Shown: positions 17,649-26,695 of the stretch, one piece after another
Numbering within the stretch: the stretch's first letter is position 1
Layout of the letters: each line of letters begins with the position of its first letter
From: Paenibacillus lactis
GTDB lineage: Bacteria; Bacillota; Bacilli; Paenibacillales; Paenibacillaceae
Reading direction: 5' to 3'
DNA length: 64,000 nucleotides
NCBI RefSeq assembly: GCF_017873605.1
Contig: NZ_JAGGKI010000005.1
Location: 310,001-374,000 of the forward strand
Notes under the pieces: generated by a model
What the model saw: the letters and a program-made list of their open reading frames with translations, nothing else
Databases searched by the model: none
What the model was told of the DNA's origin: nothing
Translations under genes and position numbers: made by a program

Positions 17649-17666
17649 GCTGAATCTCCTTTTTAT

Positions 17667-18587
17667 TTAATCTGAAATCGTTTTGCACCAAACAAACATC
17701 TTTCCTAACTCATGAAATCCGACTTTAGTGTAGACGCGCAACGCATCGTCCGGCTCAGGATCTAAAGTCCACATTCCCCCGTGATTTATATAGAGCTTAC
17801 TTACACCTAATCTCTTCAACAAATGCATACATTCATATAACAAATTGGTAGCTAAACCTTTTCTTCTATGGGTTGGAGCAGTTCCAAACGGCTCAATAAT
17901 TGCAATATGGTTATGGGTGTCATGCCATATATTTGCGAACCCTACCACTTGGTTTAGTTCATCAACAACTACTAAATCTAATTCCTGCCTGTACGTTGGA
18001 GTAGTCATTAATCGGTTGTATATGTCCATGTTGGGCTCGGTTAGTCCAGCTGACCCGCTCATGATTATAACCTTTTGATATAGATCACTCGATTGAATTG
18101 CTCTTACGGTATATCCTTCGGGAAAATGCGGCTCCGGTATGCTGGATGCAAGATCCATTACACCGGAATACATATACCATGTATGTTGAACAAATCCCCT
18201 GCTCCTCAGAATCATTGATCGGGCCTGATCTTCTGGATAACCCCATATGTACACTTCTTGCCCACTTCGATCCTCAAGCGATGTGCCATAGTATGTTGTT
18301 TCTGCCCATGCAAAAATCTCATCCTCAAGATGCGCATACCTAGGGCAGGTAACGCAATATAAGATCCGGTAATATCCTGGCCATATTGCACCGATTATTG
18401 TGTTGTCCTCTATTGCGATAATTACTAACTTTTTGAAAAATTCCTCACCGCCAAACGAACGGTTGTAATCCATGTCACCGAGACTCGGATAGAATCGTCT
18501 GTTGGGTTCTTCAAATTTTCGGACGATGATGTCGCGTATCGCCTCATAATCATCTTCACCTGCATAAGGCCTGAACACAATACTCAT
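17667..18587 (-). CDS. Tandem GNAT N-acetyltransferase
   Basis: Start 18587 (MSIVFRPYAGEDDYEAI) fits the usual GNAT beginning; longer upstream frames run into repeat DNA. About 306 residues hold two GNAT folds: a degenerate N-terminal one and a C-terminal one with the acetyl-CoA motif TAPTHRRKGLATNLL (about residues 235-249), followed by KLYINHGG and YTKVGFHE. Such proteins acetylate an amine using acetyl-CoA; the substrate is not known. It is framed by an attC-like site on its 3' side and a half-site on its 5' side, so it counts as a cassette. Confidence 0.8.
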   Translation of the reverse strand: MSIVFRPYAGEDDYEAIRDIIVRKFEEPNRRFYPSLGDMDYNRSFGGEEFFKKLVIIAIEDNTIIGAIWPGYYRILYCVTCPRYAHLEDEIFAWAETTYYGTSLEDRSGQEVYIWGYPEDQARSMILRSRGFVQHTWYMYSGVMDLASSIPEPHFPEGYTVRAIQSSDLYQKVIIMSGSAGLTEPNMDIYNRLMTTPTYRQELDLVVVDELNQVVGFANIWHDTHNHIAIIEPFGTAPTHRRKGLATNLLYECMHLLKRLGVSKLYINHGGMWTLDPEPDDALRVYTKVGFHELGKMFVWCKTISD

Positions 18588-18655
18588 ATCTAAACCACCG
18601 TCCCTTGGATTTTTAGAGATATTGAATCTATTTTTAGGACTCCACGCGATACAAA

Positions 18656-18700
18656 AGAAGCCAAGGGCCAACCCCTCTGCAACGTAAATAAATTGTTATA
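18656..18700 (-). repeat. attC-like right-half remnant
   Basis: GAAGCCAAGGGCCAACCCC, TCTGCAACGTAAATA and AATTGTTATATC match the right half of intact sites (CCAAGGGC ... GCAGCGTAGATA ... GTGTTATAGG). The left half is missing. Confidence 0.55.
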
Positions 18701-18725
18701 TCTAGTTGGCGCCCCCAAGAAATCC

Positions 18726-19718
18726 TTAAAAGATCCCTTCGACTATGGGCACTCCTTCTTCCAATCTTTCTTGGCTCTCAGCAATGTAAGTACTAGTCCA
18801 ATCATCTAAATTTGAAAGATCAAAACTCCGGTACATTCCGATATAAACGATAAACTCCCTTAGTCGCAGAAATAAACTCAAATTATTTAATGATTCATCA
18901 TCAATATTTCTGTATCGTTCATATCCTTTAAGAAAACACTTTAAAAATTTCCTGGCCTGTTTATTCCGTTCCGGTATCGAATCATTAAGCACCACATAAA
19001 CCATGTAAAAAATTTGAATTGCGATATCTTCTTCGTACCAGCTATATTGGCATTCATCAAAATCAAAAAGCGTCATTTTATTATGATCGATAAAGAAGTT
19101 TCCTACATTAATATCCCCATGAATAAGTCCATATTTATCTTCTTTTTTTAAATTATTTATCTGACTAGTGAGTTGCTTGAAACTTTCAAACACACGATCC
19201 TGATTCGAGGGAATATATTTCTTTATATCCTTTAAATAAGAGTTCTCCGTCCAATCATGACTCATGAATTCTTTTCTGCTTGGTACATATGTTCTTGATA
19301 GTTTATGAATTTGTCCTGTTAGTTCCCCGCACATCTCTGAGAGGGGATCATTATTCATACACTCAGGGTAACAAATCTTCTTTCCCGGTGCCTTCTCAAA
19401 CGAAGTAATAATGAAATAGGAGTTATCAAGTTCCAGAACCTCAACATATCTGTCAGCTTTGGACGCGATTGGTTTACTTACAGACACTCCATTATTATAA
19501 AGATATTGGACCCACTCTATTTCCCCACATACATGATTTGAATGCCTGTGGGAACTATGCGTTATTCTTAAAATATATAGCTTATCCTTCTTAGGATATT
19601 CATAGACAAAGTTTTGAAAACCACCGATATACTTTAAATCTGACAAATCTATTCCAAAAAACTTCGCAGCATCCTCAAGTATATGCTCATTCATCAGTTC
19701 TTTTATATGTTGCTCCAT
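18726..19718 (-). CDS. Aminoglycoside-phosphotransferase-family kinase (1)
   Basis: Start 19718 (MEQHIKELMNEH) is used; the frame extends ten codons further without a better site. The protein is about 330 residues with the APH/choline-kinase fold: glycine-poor nucleotide loop GGFQNFVYEY, YILRITHSS strand with the ATP lysine region, catalytic GLIHGDINVGNFF (HGDxxxxN) and metal-binding LFDFDECQY. These enzymes phosphorylate small hydroxyl compounds including antibiotics, but many members have other substrates. A related paralogue is next to it (19822-20805), separated by an attC-like half-site, suggesting acquisition as separate cassettes. Confidence 0.82.
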   Translation of the reverse strand: MEQHIKELMNEHILEDAAKFFGIDLSDLKYIGGFQNFVYEYPKKDKLYILRITHSSHRHSNHVCGEIEWVQYLYNNGVSVSKPIASKADRYVEVLELDNSYFIITSFEKAPGKKICYPECMNNDPLSEMCGELTGQIHKLSRTYVPSRKEFMSHDWTENSYLKDIKKYIPSNQDRVFESFKQLTSQINNLKKEDKYGLIHGDINVGNFFIDHNKMTLFDFDECQYSWYEEDIAIQIFYMVYVVLNDSIPERNKQARKFLKCFLKGYERYRNIDDESLNNLSLFLRLREFIVYIGMYRSFDLSNLDDWTSTYIAESQERLEEGVPIVEGIF

Positions 19719-19759
19719 TGCGCTCACCACCAAAGAAATTCTGAACACTAAAAATAACT

Positions 19760-19788
19760 TGTGCTTCGTGAATATATTGTTAGATGAT
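19760..19788 (-). repeat. attC-like right-half remnant
   Basis: GCTTCGTGAATATATTGTTAG, ATGATGCC is nearly the same as the right end of intact sites (GAAGCGTGAATATGTTGTTA, GGTGATG). No left half is present. Confidence 0.6.
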
Positions 19789-19821
19789 GCCTCCGAGAGT
19801 TCATCGAATCCCCCTCATCAT

Positions 19822-20805
19822 CTACAATTCAATATTGCATCCCTCAAACGGCATATCTCTTTCGATGAACTTAACTGCTTCAGTAATAGCATTCTTTTGA
19901 AATATAGATAGATTATCTTCATTCCCATCCCAGTGACCAAGCCACCAGAAAAAAGAACTGATATTTCGATATTCCATAAATAAAGGAATTCTTCGAATCC
20001 AATCATAATCTAAATTGTTATTCTTCAAGTAACCCTCTAAAAACGAAGATAGAAAATGCTTGGCAAAATCATTTTTCGATCCCCATTCTTGGTAATGTGA
20101 GCCCCACCATACAGCGTGTGCAGCTGCGATTCCGATATCAAGCGCAAACCAACCGTGCAATGAATCATCAAAATCAAATACCGTGATATCCCCTTGATGA
20201 ATGAGAAAATTATAGGGATGAAAGTCATTATGAATTAATCCATAGGAGTCATTGTTCTTAGACAGAGACGCTAATTGTTTTTCAATGGATAAAAGTTTCC
20301 CAAGAAGTAACGAATAGTTACCTTTATGTAAATGCGGGTTATTGATCTCCGCTGGTCTCCATTCCATCCTTTTTAGCTCTGGTTCACCTGGGTCATACGA
20401 TCTTGTTAATCTATGCATGAGTCCCATTGTCGAGCCCCATCTATAAAGCAAATGCGGTCCCCATAACTTCGGGGACTCATTAAAGAACTTTCCAAAAGCC
20501 CCTTCAAACACAACTGCTATAAAGCATTTTTCATGATCTCTGCAACTTGTCGTTAGGCTTCCTTCTAATGTTTGGATTGGTAATGAGGCGCGAACACCAT
20601 TCTCAGCCAAATACCGAACCCAATGAACTTCGGACTGAATCATCATTTCGTATTCGACTGGTTTTTCCGACAAACGTAGAAAGTAGCTCTTATTGCCTTT
20701 AATGTATTTGTATACCTCGTTTGTTGAGTTACTTACAAACTCTAATGAATGCATATCAAATCCGAAAGCACCAGCCGCTTGCGAAAGTATTTCATTACTA
20801 ACCAA
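19822..20805 (-). CDS. Aminoglycoside-phosphotransferase-family kinase (2)
   Basis: A 327-residue paralogue of the neighbouring kinase. Key motifs are present: STNEVYKYIKGNKSYFLRLS in the N-lobe, GLIHNDFHPYNFL as the catalytic loop (the usual HGD Gly is Asn, but Asp and Asn are kept) and VFDFDDSLHGWFALDIG for Mg2+. It belongs to the APH/ChoK group typified by Bacillota phosphotransferase-enzyme-family proteins. The substrate is unknown. It lies within the cassette region, with the same strand as most cassette genes. Confidence 0.82.
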   Translation of the reverse strand: MVSNEILSQAAGAFGFDMHSLEFVSNSTNEVYKYIKGNKSYFLRLSEKPVEYEMMIQSEVHWVRYLAENGVRASLPIQTLEGSLTTSCRDHEKCFIAVVFEGAFGKFFNESPKLWGPHLLYRWGSTMGLMHRLTRSYDPGEPELKRMEWRPAEINNPHLHKGNYSLLLGKLLSIEKQLASLSKNNDSYGLIHNDFHPYNFLIHQGDITVFDFDDSLHGWFALDIGIAAAHAVWWGSHYQEWGSKNDFAKHFLSSFLEGYLKNNNLDYDWIRRIPLFMEYRNISSFFWWLGHWDGNEDNLSIFQKNAITEAVKFIERDMPFEGCNIEL

Positions 20806-20862
20806 TGCGATCCCACTTCCTTCTCTCCATAGCCGCCTCCAAACTCAGCTGCAGCCCCTCGG

Positions 20863-21480
20863 TTACTTCCGAGGTTGAATTTTACTTATTTCTATGAACT
20901 CGCTCGGTATAGCAATGCCTTCCCCCAGCCTTACAACTTGAACTATCGGGGCATGGTGTTGATCGATGTATTCATGTATATCGATATAGGAATTCACATA
21001 GGCTTGTGTGCATTCTCTACCATTACTGCAGTCATATTCAAAACCAATCCCTATCCCTTTTTCTTCCTCAATCATTTTACATTCAAGGATATGAGCATAG
21101 TCAGCAATATATATTGGGAAATCCGCCATTGGAAGAGAAATCTCAAGCAACACGTCCCCAATATATTTTCTTGTAAGCTCGTACCCCAAATCATTGTAAT
21201 ATTGGCTTTCGGTTAACCATGCCGGCAGAGGATCAATAAAACCTTCAACAAGATGACATCCGAATAACTCTTCCGGTGGATCAGGACAAGCTACTTCACG
21301 TCGTGCCCACAGACCTTCAGCCATGATGTTTGGGATATTTCCTTCATAAGTATAATGATAAAAGGTAAAATAGCCCTCTGTACTTACATTTAATTTTGCC
21401 TTGTCGGTAGAATAATTTAAGTCTTTTAAGGTCCTTTTTCTGTTCTGCAAAAAGGTTTGGCCCAATCTCAAAACGTTCAC
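20863..21480 (-). CDS. Hypothetical protein, possibly ADP-ribosyltransferase-like
   Basis: A 205-residue soluble protein. The segment TFYHYTYEGNIPNIMAEGLW (about residues 38-57) has the HYT...I..I...GL pattern common at the start of ADP-ribosyltransferase-type toxins, and HLVEGFIDPLPAWL and KYIGDVLLEISL follow. No catalytic Glu triad can be assigned with confidence, so the call is tentative. Site B lies directly upstream of the gene, consistent with cassette structure. Confidence 0.55.
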   Translation of the reverse strand: MNVLRLGQTFLQNRKRTLKDLNYSTDKAKLNVSTEGYFTFYHYTYEGNIPNIMAEGLWARREVACPDPPEELFGCHLVEGFIDPLPAWLTESQYYNDLGYELTRKYIGDVLLEISLPMADFPIYIADYAHILECKMIEEEKGIGIGFEYDCSNGRECTQAYVNSYIDIHEYIDQHHAPIVQVVRLGEGIAIPSEFIEISKIQPRK

Positions 21481-21494
21481 TCTCCTTACGAGGG

Positions 21495-21630
21495 GATTAC
21501 AGTTTCCACGAAAAGACCCAGCCTTAGATACTCTTACTCTTATCTTAGGCTGGGTTGTTTGTTGTCTGAGCTTCTTCCATGATTATACATCTGGCAGTCA
21601 AAGGGCGATAGCCCCTTAGCGTGATTATGG
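21495..21630 (-). repeat. attC-like site B (type C arms)
   Basis: The same plan as sites A, L and R: an ACGAAAAGACCCAGCCTTAG arm, CTTATCTTAGGCTGGGTTG return arm, TGTTGTCTGAG linker, CTGGCAGTCAAAGGGCGAT, AGCCCCTTAGCGTGATTATG. The end cores are weak. It lies between the ORFs at 20863 and 21633. Confidence 0.65.
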
Positions 21631-21632
21631 TA

Positions 21633-22010
21633 CTATGCAAGAACAGCGGTGACCCAAAAACATATGGCCGTAATCACGGATAACGGTGTAAATATGTACT
21701 TCTCTTTTTTACTTTTAGATAAAGCGTTCATTACGGAATTGATGGATAAATATACGGCAAAGAAGAAACATAGCCCTTTTGTAATTCCACTTGAGAATAT
21801 GAAGGGGATAAGTCCTGCTGTTTGTAACAGGATCAATATTGCAAACCATTGAATCAATACAGAAAAGGCACACATATATCTCATGCTGGTCGGCATAATT
21901 CTATATTTACCTCCCATGGCAAACTCTCCATAGGGCAATCCTAATGCAAGAAGAATATATAATATGGATGCGATAAAAAAAGCCACACTTCCTATAACTG
22001 CTGCTATCAT
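21633..22010 (-). CDS. Four-helix membrane protein
   Basis: The start at 22010 (MIAAVIGSVAFF) has GGAGGG five bases upstream and gives 125 residues. The open frame continues upstream to 22178 but that part is encoded by a decayed attC-like site. Four hydrophobic helices are visible (about residues 2-24, 42-62, 70-90, 104-124), the second loop carries MGGKYRIMPTS, and a basic SKSKKEK loop precedes the last helix. No family is recognised. Confidence 0.6.
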   Translation of the reverse strand: MIAAVIGSVAFFIASILYILLALGLPYGEFAMGGKYRIMPTSMRYMCAFSVLIQWFAILILLQTAGLIPFIFSSGITKGLCFFFAVYLSINSVMNALSKSKKEKYIFTPLSVITAICFWVTAVLA

Positions 22011-22046
22011 ACGATCCCTCCAATCGCTATAATATCTATTCGCATT

Positions 22047-22165
22047 GAACGTTGCGTATTCACAAGACCTGGCAAATGCCAAGGTGTCTGCTATGAACGC
22101 CTCGCTCCCGCCTCTCAGAGTCCATCTGTCTGATGCCTTTTCCAATGCGTAAATTCCTTTATTTA
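22047..22165 (-). repeat. attC-like site C (degenerate)
   Basis: GAACGTTGCGTATTCACAAG matches the left end (TAACGTTCCTGTATTCACGA). Inside is a TGGCAAATGCCA hairpin, then GTGTCTGC, and at the right CAATGCGTAAATTCCTTTAT, a worn GCGTGAATA arm. It overlaps the 5' extension of the preceding membrane-protein frame. Confidence 0.45.
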
Positions 22166-22372
22166 GTACAAAGGTCAATGTGCCGTTTTAGAGACATCAT
22201 GATCCACTATAACTGCATTCGTTTGTTTAAATATTTGTTTTGCTCATGTTGATTTTCCTGATCCCGGAAACCCTGACATTTGTAAAAAGAACATAATGTT
22301 CCTCCTCACAAAAAATAAATGTGTTCAGGCATTAAATAGGTATCAGATGATGCTCCGGTCTTCCTTGAAATT

Positions 22373-22792
22373 CTATAAAATTTCCCCTAAATATGTTTTT
22401 ATGTGGGTTCCTTTACTATAAGAATTAATAAGACTTCTGATTCCTACAGGAAACAACGGTTCTTCCATTATGTTTTCAATTTCTATCCATTCAATTCCTA
22501 TCTGATTCTTGTCCATTACTGCCCCATCTGTTACACCAGATTCTTTCAGAATCCCACTAAATATAAATTCAACTCTATGAATATCTTCATCTAGAAAGCA
22601 TTCCCTAACAAATAGCAATTCATGGACCTCTATTTCATATCCTGTTTCCTCTGTACATTCTCTGACCAGACATTCTTTAAGCATCTCGCCAGGTTTTTGC
22701 CCTCCTCCAGGCAATAAATAAAATACTTCATTCTTTTCTTCTAGCTTGGTTACAAGTAATTTATTATTATGTATGATTAGCCTTGGATGAAT
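22373..22792 (-). CDS. NUDIX hydrolase with lost or non-ATG start
   Basis: The NUDIX box is complete: GGQKPGE, seven residues, then RECTEETGY, followed by FVRECF and HRVEFIFSG. The first usable near-canonical codon, a TTG at 22714, would remove the first strands of the fold. The frame continues upstream with RLIIHNNKLLVTKLEEKN, a normal NUDIX N-terminus, to an ATT at 22792 just after a stop. AAGG lies shortly before it. Either ATT is used or the ATG has been mutated, which would make this an incipient pseudogene. Substrate unknown. Confidence 0.65.
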   Translation of the reverse strand: MHPRLIIHNNKLLVTKLEEKNEVFYLLPGGGQKPGEMLKECLVRECTEETGYEIEVHELLFVRECFLDEDIHRVEFIFSGILKESGVTDGAVMDKNQIGIEWIEIENIMEEPLFPVGIRSLINSYSKGTHIKTYLGEIL

Positions 22793-22929
22793 TCCTTATC
22801 TTCATTGAAATCTCCCTCGGTATATTTACTAAATTATTAGAAGAATGTGTTAATAACATGTTAACTGAAGCAATCCCCTTTTCGAATCACCCATCTAATC
22901 ATTTGGATCCGGATAAACGGATTAAAGGC

Positions 22930-23562
22930 TTATGCCTTTACTGGACCAGATCCATTATTATGGGAAATTCCGTACAATTGATTCAACCCGCTGCTCAGAA
23001 TACTGGTAATCATAAGTGCAATGGTTCGTGGAGATTGCTGCATTCCAGTTTCGATCCAGTTCAGAAGAATGCTGAGATTGGAGGCAGCCAAGTAAGCAAT
23101 CATATAGTCCTTCGGAACGATCGTGTCGGCCAAATCAGGTCGGATATCGAGGATTTTGGAGAGATGGTGTTCTTTCAAAAATTCCTTAATTCGAACGGCA
23201 AACGCAGGATCTCCATTAGGACCAAGGATAACCTTGAAGAAATCGGCGTGCTCGCCGTAATATTCGATAACCTTCACCATTGCGGGATCAGGTTCATTTT
23301 TGACAGCGTAGGAGAGATAGTTGTAAGGATTCAGATTCTTCATCCTCTCTGACAAGCCCGCCCATATGTCAGCCTTCACCCGTTCGAGTAAATCGATTGC
23401 ATCTGTATAGTGTAAGTAGAAGGTGCTGCGGTTTAAACCGGCATTCTCCGTTATATCACTAACGGTAATACGGGAGGGTCCTTTTTCCTCCAGCACCTTT
23501 ATGAGAGCTTTGTATAATAGTGCTTTTGTTCTTACCTTTCGTCGATCCATTTTCTCAGCCAT
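22930..23562 (-). CDS. TetR/AcrR family transcriptional regulator
   Basis: A 210-residue regulator. The helix-turn-helix is KALIKVLEEKGPSRITVSDI, then TENAGLNRSTFYLHYTDAIDLLE, at about residues 18-58. The C-terminal domain resembles the TetR_C_7 type found in Bacillota (ILLNWIETGMQQSP near the end). No target gene is obvious nearby: the divergent gene at 23764 encodes a small TipAS-like protein and is a candidate. A T-rich 200-bp intergenic region separates them. Confidence 0.82.
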   Translation of the reverse strand: MAEKMDRRKVRTKALLYKALIKVLEEKGPSRITVSDITENAGLNRSTFYLHYTDAIDLLERVKADIWAGLSERMKNLNPYNYLSYAVKNEPDPAMVKVIEYYGEHADFFKVILGPNGDPAFAVRIKEFLKEHHLSKILDIRPDLADTIVPKDYMIAYLAASNLSILLNWIETGMQQSPRTIALMITSILSSGLNQLYGISHNNGSGPVKA

Positions 23563-23763
23563 ACCGATCCACCTCTGATTTTTTTTGAGAAAATCTACAG
23601 TTCTTATCGCAATTATCGATTAAGCGACAGATCTGAATATTATCAATGATTGAATAGGTCATTAATTTTTTTTAATATACAATCATACAATATGTTATTC
23701 AACAGTTTGTCGATTAACTCTGATCGATTTCCTAAAAATTCATGAATTGGAGGCAAGACTGAC

Positions 23764-24111
23764 ATGGGCGTATGGGATTACTTTACACCTGAGCAACAGG
23801 AAAGACTTAGTAAGAGAATAGAACAAGTCAAAAATGAGTTGGGACTGGAGGAATTTAAGCGATTAAGAAGGGAGTCAAATGAAGTCGTCTCCAAACTAAT
23901 CAAAGGATTTGAAGAGGGAGTCCCTCCCGAAAATGAAGAGATTATAGCTTTAGCCAAACGTTTAGATGAAAGTCAGGCTATATTCAATGAACGAGATCCT
24001 GAGATTGAAGGAACGATTGAACGATTTCACATTGAAAACCCCGATGAGAAAGATCATGGGATGGATTTGAAAATCTACAGATATATTGAGAAAGCGAAGT
24101 CTTACATATAA
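23764..24111 (+). CDS. Small helical protein, TipAS-like
   Basis: A 115-residue all-helical protein: FTPEQQERLSKRIEQVKNEL, then NEVVSKLIKGFEEGVPPENEEIIALAKRLDESQAIF (given in outline). The spacing PEQ, a helix, G.PPENEEI.ALAKR and a final F resembles the TipAS antibiotic-recognition domain that sits at the C-terminus of MerR regulators such as TipA; here no DNA-binding part is present. GGAGG precedes the ATG. It is divergent from the TetR gene. The assignment is moderate. Confidence 0.6.
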   Translation: MGVWDYFTPEQQERLSKRIEQVKNELGLEEFKRLRRESNEVVSKLIKGFEEGVPPENEEIIALAKRLDESQAIFNERDPEIEGTIERFHIENPDEKDHGMDLKIYRYIEKAKSYI

Positions 24112-24190
24112 TAAGAGGCCGTCATGCCTCCTCTAGAGCATCCCATCATCAGAGTAGCTCCAGTGCAGCGGTGGCTGACGACCTTTTTTT

Positions 24191-24652
24191 CTATATAGTC
24201 ACACTCGAGTCTGTCAGTTCAAAATACCACTCTAGAAAGTAGTTAAAGCTTTTCCATTGCGGATCCAATGTACCAGCAAAAAAATCCGCCATCTGCTGGC
24301 CTAATCCTAAGCCTAACACTGCGTCAGTGCTCTTATTATAAAAAAAGCCAAACTCCCCTTCAAAGTTATCTAACGGAATATACTCTTGAGGCAGCTTTAA
24401 AACAACATGAGTTCTCTCCATGCCTAACCTATAATCCGAAGAATTGATCATAAACCAACAAATCTGATAGATTTGACGTCGTCTACTTAAGAAAGTCGGC
24501 CCATCCTCTGCATGCAAATAAAACGCTGCAAAATCTGAATCCAAATCGATCCCTAACTTTACTAATGCGTGTTCATATTCCTCTGTAGTGTCTTCAAACC
24601 ACCAGTTTTTGCTTTTGCAATAATTGATCACTTTTTCTGAAAGCATCTTCAC
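24191..24652 (-). CDS. Hypothetical protein, possibly SUKH-type immunity protein
   Basis: A 153-residue soluble protein. The visible landmarks are NWWFEDTTEEYEHALVKLGI at the N-terminus, FAAFYLHAEDGPTFLSR, LPQEYIPLDNFEGEFGFFYN in the middle, and a C-terminal WKSFNYFLEWYFEL. The sequence DFAAFYL...GPTF...EGEFGFFYN has the flavour of SMI1/KNR4 (SUKH) immunity proteins, without a confident match. It follows the ankyrin gene by 16 bp on the same strand and is probably co-transcribed with it. Confidence 0.55.
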   Translation of the reverse strand: MKMLSEKVINYCKSKNWWFEDTTEEYEHALVKLGIDLDSDFAAFYLHAEDGPTFLSRRRQIYQICWFMINSSDYRLGMERTHVVLKLPQEYIPLDNFEGEFGFFYNKSTDAVLGLGLGQQMADFFAGTLDPQWKSFNYFLEWYFELTDSSVTI

Positions 24653-24668
24653 TGCTCCTTCGATAATG

Positions 24669-25724
24669 TTATCGTTTATAGCCAGGCTGTTCTAATGTTA
24701 TAGGCGTTGGATTGTTGAGCACCCAATGAACTGCCAGCTCGCACAATCTTGCAGGTTCATCATTTCCATTTCCGCTTTGAAGCTCCCTTGCTAATGTTAC
24801 TGCCTCCTGAAGTGAAGCGGGATTTAACGGTATACCCAGGCTAAAGTAATGAATCAAACTACTGAGCATTTTACGAAAATGATTATCCCAGTTTATACCG
24901 CCATTATCTAAAATTTCGTAAGACACCTTACCCGTAATCCGGATAACTTCACCTTGTACGGTTGCCGCGTGGCCCTTTGAAGGTATAAGTAAATTCCAAA
25001 GTTCATGATGCTGCGCCTGCCATCCCTTGGTTGATACGGTTATCGTAGAGACGCCGTCATGCGTCTTTCGCTTCTTTACTGGGGGAACATCAAATAACTC
25101 ATATAGTCGTAGAAGTGCCTCATCGGTCTGACTCAAATATTCTTTATTAAACCCTTCTCTGTGAAATTCAAAGTCGTTTCCGATTCGCTTAATCGAATCT
25201 TTCATTTCCGGCGTTACCGTTGTTCCAGCGTTCAGCAAAAGCTCGGCAACCTCCGCCATACTGACAATATCCGCATTCCTGCACGTTGCCAAAGCCTTTT
25301 CTAGTGGATTCTGTCTCATCTTATTCTTTGCGTTAATGTTTGCACCTTTAGTAACCAACGTGTGAACCGATTTGGATTTAAATGAACCGGCGGCTGCAAA
25401 TAAAGGGGTCTCGTCTTGATAATCAGCGGCTTCTATGTCTGCACCCAAATCAATAAGCAATTCAGTATTACCGTTCCAGCTCATGGCATGTTTATGTAAA
25501 GCCGTTCTTCCGTAATTGTCCCTAGCATTTAGATCAGCCCCCTGTTCCACGAGCCATCGAACCAATTCATCCGGAATATTGAAAAAGCTCAAGGCCGTTG
25601 ATTTGCTGTAGCCGCCGCGGGCATCCCATTCGCATTTGGTAAATACCTCTTTTAATGCCGCTATATCGCCTGCATCGATTAGCTCGTCAAAATTTCTTGG
25701 TAAGGTTTTTTTCTTCTTGCCCAA
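24669..25724 (-). CDS. Ankyrin-repeat protein
   Basis: A 351-residue protein whose first half has three to four ankyrin repeats: LVRWLVEQGADLNARDNYGR, TALHKHA...LLIDLGADIEA, TPLFAAAGS...LVTKGANINAKNK, PLEKALATC...AELLLNAGTTV. The second half has no recognised domain; it contains HHELWNLLIPSKGHAATVQG and a C-terminal helical part. Repeat proteins of this kind mediate protein binding, and in Bacillota such genes often neighbour immunity-type genes, as here (24191). It is likely first in a two-gene operon. Confidence 0.75.
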   Translation of the reverse strand: MGKKKKTLPRNFDELIDAGDIAALKEVFTKCEWDARGGYSKSTALSFFNIPDELVRWLVEQGADLNARDNYGRTALHKHAMSWNGNTELLIDLGADIEAADYQDETPLFAAAGSFKSKSVHTLVTKGANINAKNKMRQNPLEKALATCRNADIVSMAEVAELLLNAGTTVTPEMKDSIKRIGNDFEFHREGFNKEYLSQTDEALLRLYELFDVPPVKKRKTHDGVSTITVSTKGWQAQHHELWNLLIPSKGHAATVQGEVIRITGKVSYEILDNGGINWDNHFRKMLSSLIHYFSLGIPLNPASLQEAVTLARELQSGNGNDEPARLCELAVHWVLNNPTPITLEQPGYKR

Positions 25725-25882
25725 TATGCTTTCTCTCCTTACGTCAGAGTTTATATATTTTCTTCATCACCATATAAACCCTACATTTTACCATCTTTTT
25801 AATTTATGTAGTATTGTTGTATTAAATATAAGACTTCATCTTCCTTATCAAAACGCAAACCAATGCAAAATTTTAGTTATGA

Positions 25883-26164
25883 TCATTCCTTAAAATGTTC
25901 ATAACGGACATAAAACGCTCTAATATAAATGCACCCTATTCTTGCTTTTCCATCAGGCTCAATAAAATAATCAACTTGAGCTTTGTCATAATGTGGGGTC
26001 CAATCGTAGCCCCCTTCAAGATACTTTAAGATGAATGAGTCGAAGTCAAAATGTATACAAGCACAGTTACCATCATCTATTGTTCCATGCTTTCTTATGT
26101 ACTCAAATAATCTGTCTTTTTCTTCCTTAGGAATAACTGCGATAAAACCATAATCGAGTCCCAT
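25883..26164 (-). CDS. Small hypothetical protein (93 aa)
   Basis: The protein begins MGLDYGFIAVIPKEEKDRLF and includes a Cys pair in NCACIHFDFDSF. It is acidic and soluble, rich in aromatic residues at the C-terminus (IYIRAFYVRYEHF). The start ATG at 26164 follows GGGGA. No family is recognised. A half attC-like site follows upstream at 26203. Confidence 0.55.
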   Translation of the reverse strand: MGLDYGFIAVIPKEEKDRLFEYIRKHGTIDDGNCACIHFDFDSFILKYLEGGYDWTPHYDKAQVDYFIEPDGKARIGCIYIRAFYVRYEHFKE

Positions 26165-26202
26165 CAACTATCCCCGCCTAAGTCATTTTCTGAAACAGAC
26201 AT

Positions 26203-26270
26203 TTCTCAAAAATTCTGTATTCACGAAGCGAGCCTGCCTTAGATCCCTCTATACTTCTTTTGTGAACTAA
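26203..26270 (-). repeat. attC-like left-half remnant
   Basis: TCAAAAATTCTGTATTCACG then AAGCGAGCCTGCCTTAGATC matches the left arm and the type C interior start of other sites. The right half is not recognisable. Confidence 0.45.
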
Positions 26271-26294
26271 CACTATTTCCAGCCGTTAATTAAG

Positions 26295-26624
26295 TTATTT
26301 GTTTGATTTTCCTTGTGTAGAAAAGTAGATGATCGGATTGATTATCCCCATACCTGTAATTGCTAAAAAACTATAAAATAAAGCAGGGTCTCCATTTAAT
26401 CCAATCTCGTCAACAATGATCCCACTACTATATAAAAGTTGGCCAGAAACTAGAATCGAAATCGCTGACAAACTAAGGACCGTGAAACCGTTAATCATTT
26501 TATTTTTTTGTTTAAGGATTATCATTATAAAAAATAAAATTAGGGATGCAACCAAAAAAGAGATAAAAATAGGTATTAGCATAGTGAGAGTTCCAATAGT
26601 TTCAATCGATTTATGTGTGTACAT
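26295..26624 (-). CDS. Small membrane protein (three helices)
   Basis: A 109-residue protein with hydrophobic helices at about 13-36, 44-66 and 83-101, a basic loop KQKNKM between the first two and a hydrophilic tail (QGKSNK). It is acidic outside (VDEIGLNGD). No family is recognised. It sits between a half-site and a GNAT gene, on the usual cassette strand. Confidence 0.55.
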   Translation of the reverse strand: MYTHKSIETIGTLTMLIPIFISFLVASLILFFIMIILKQKNKMINGFTVLSLSAISILVSGQLLYSSGIIVDEIGLNGDPALFYSFLAITGMGIINPIIYFSTQGKSNK

Positions 26625-26695
26625 TTCTTCTACCTCTCTTCCAATACATATTCTTATACTTCAATTTGCTCTACCACCAAACTTATTAATGGAAG

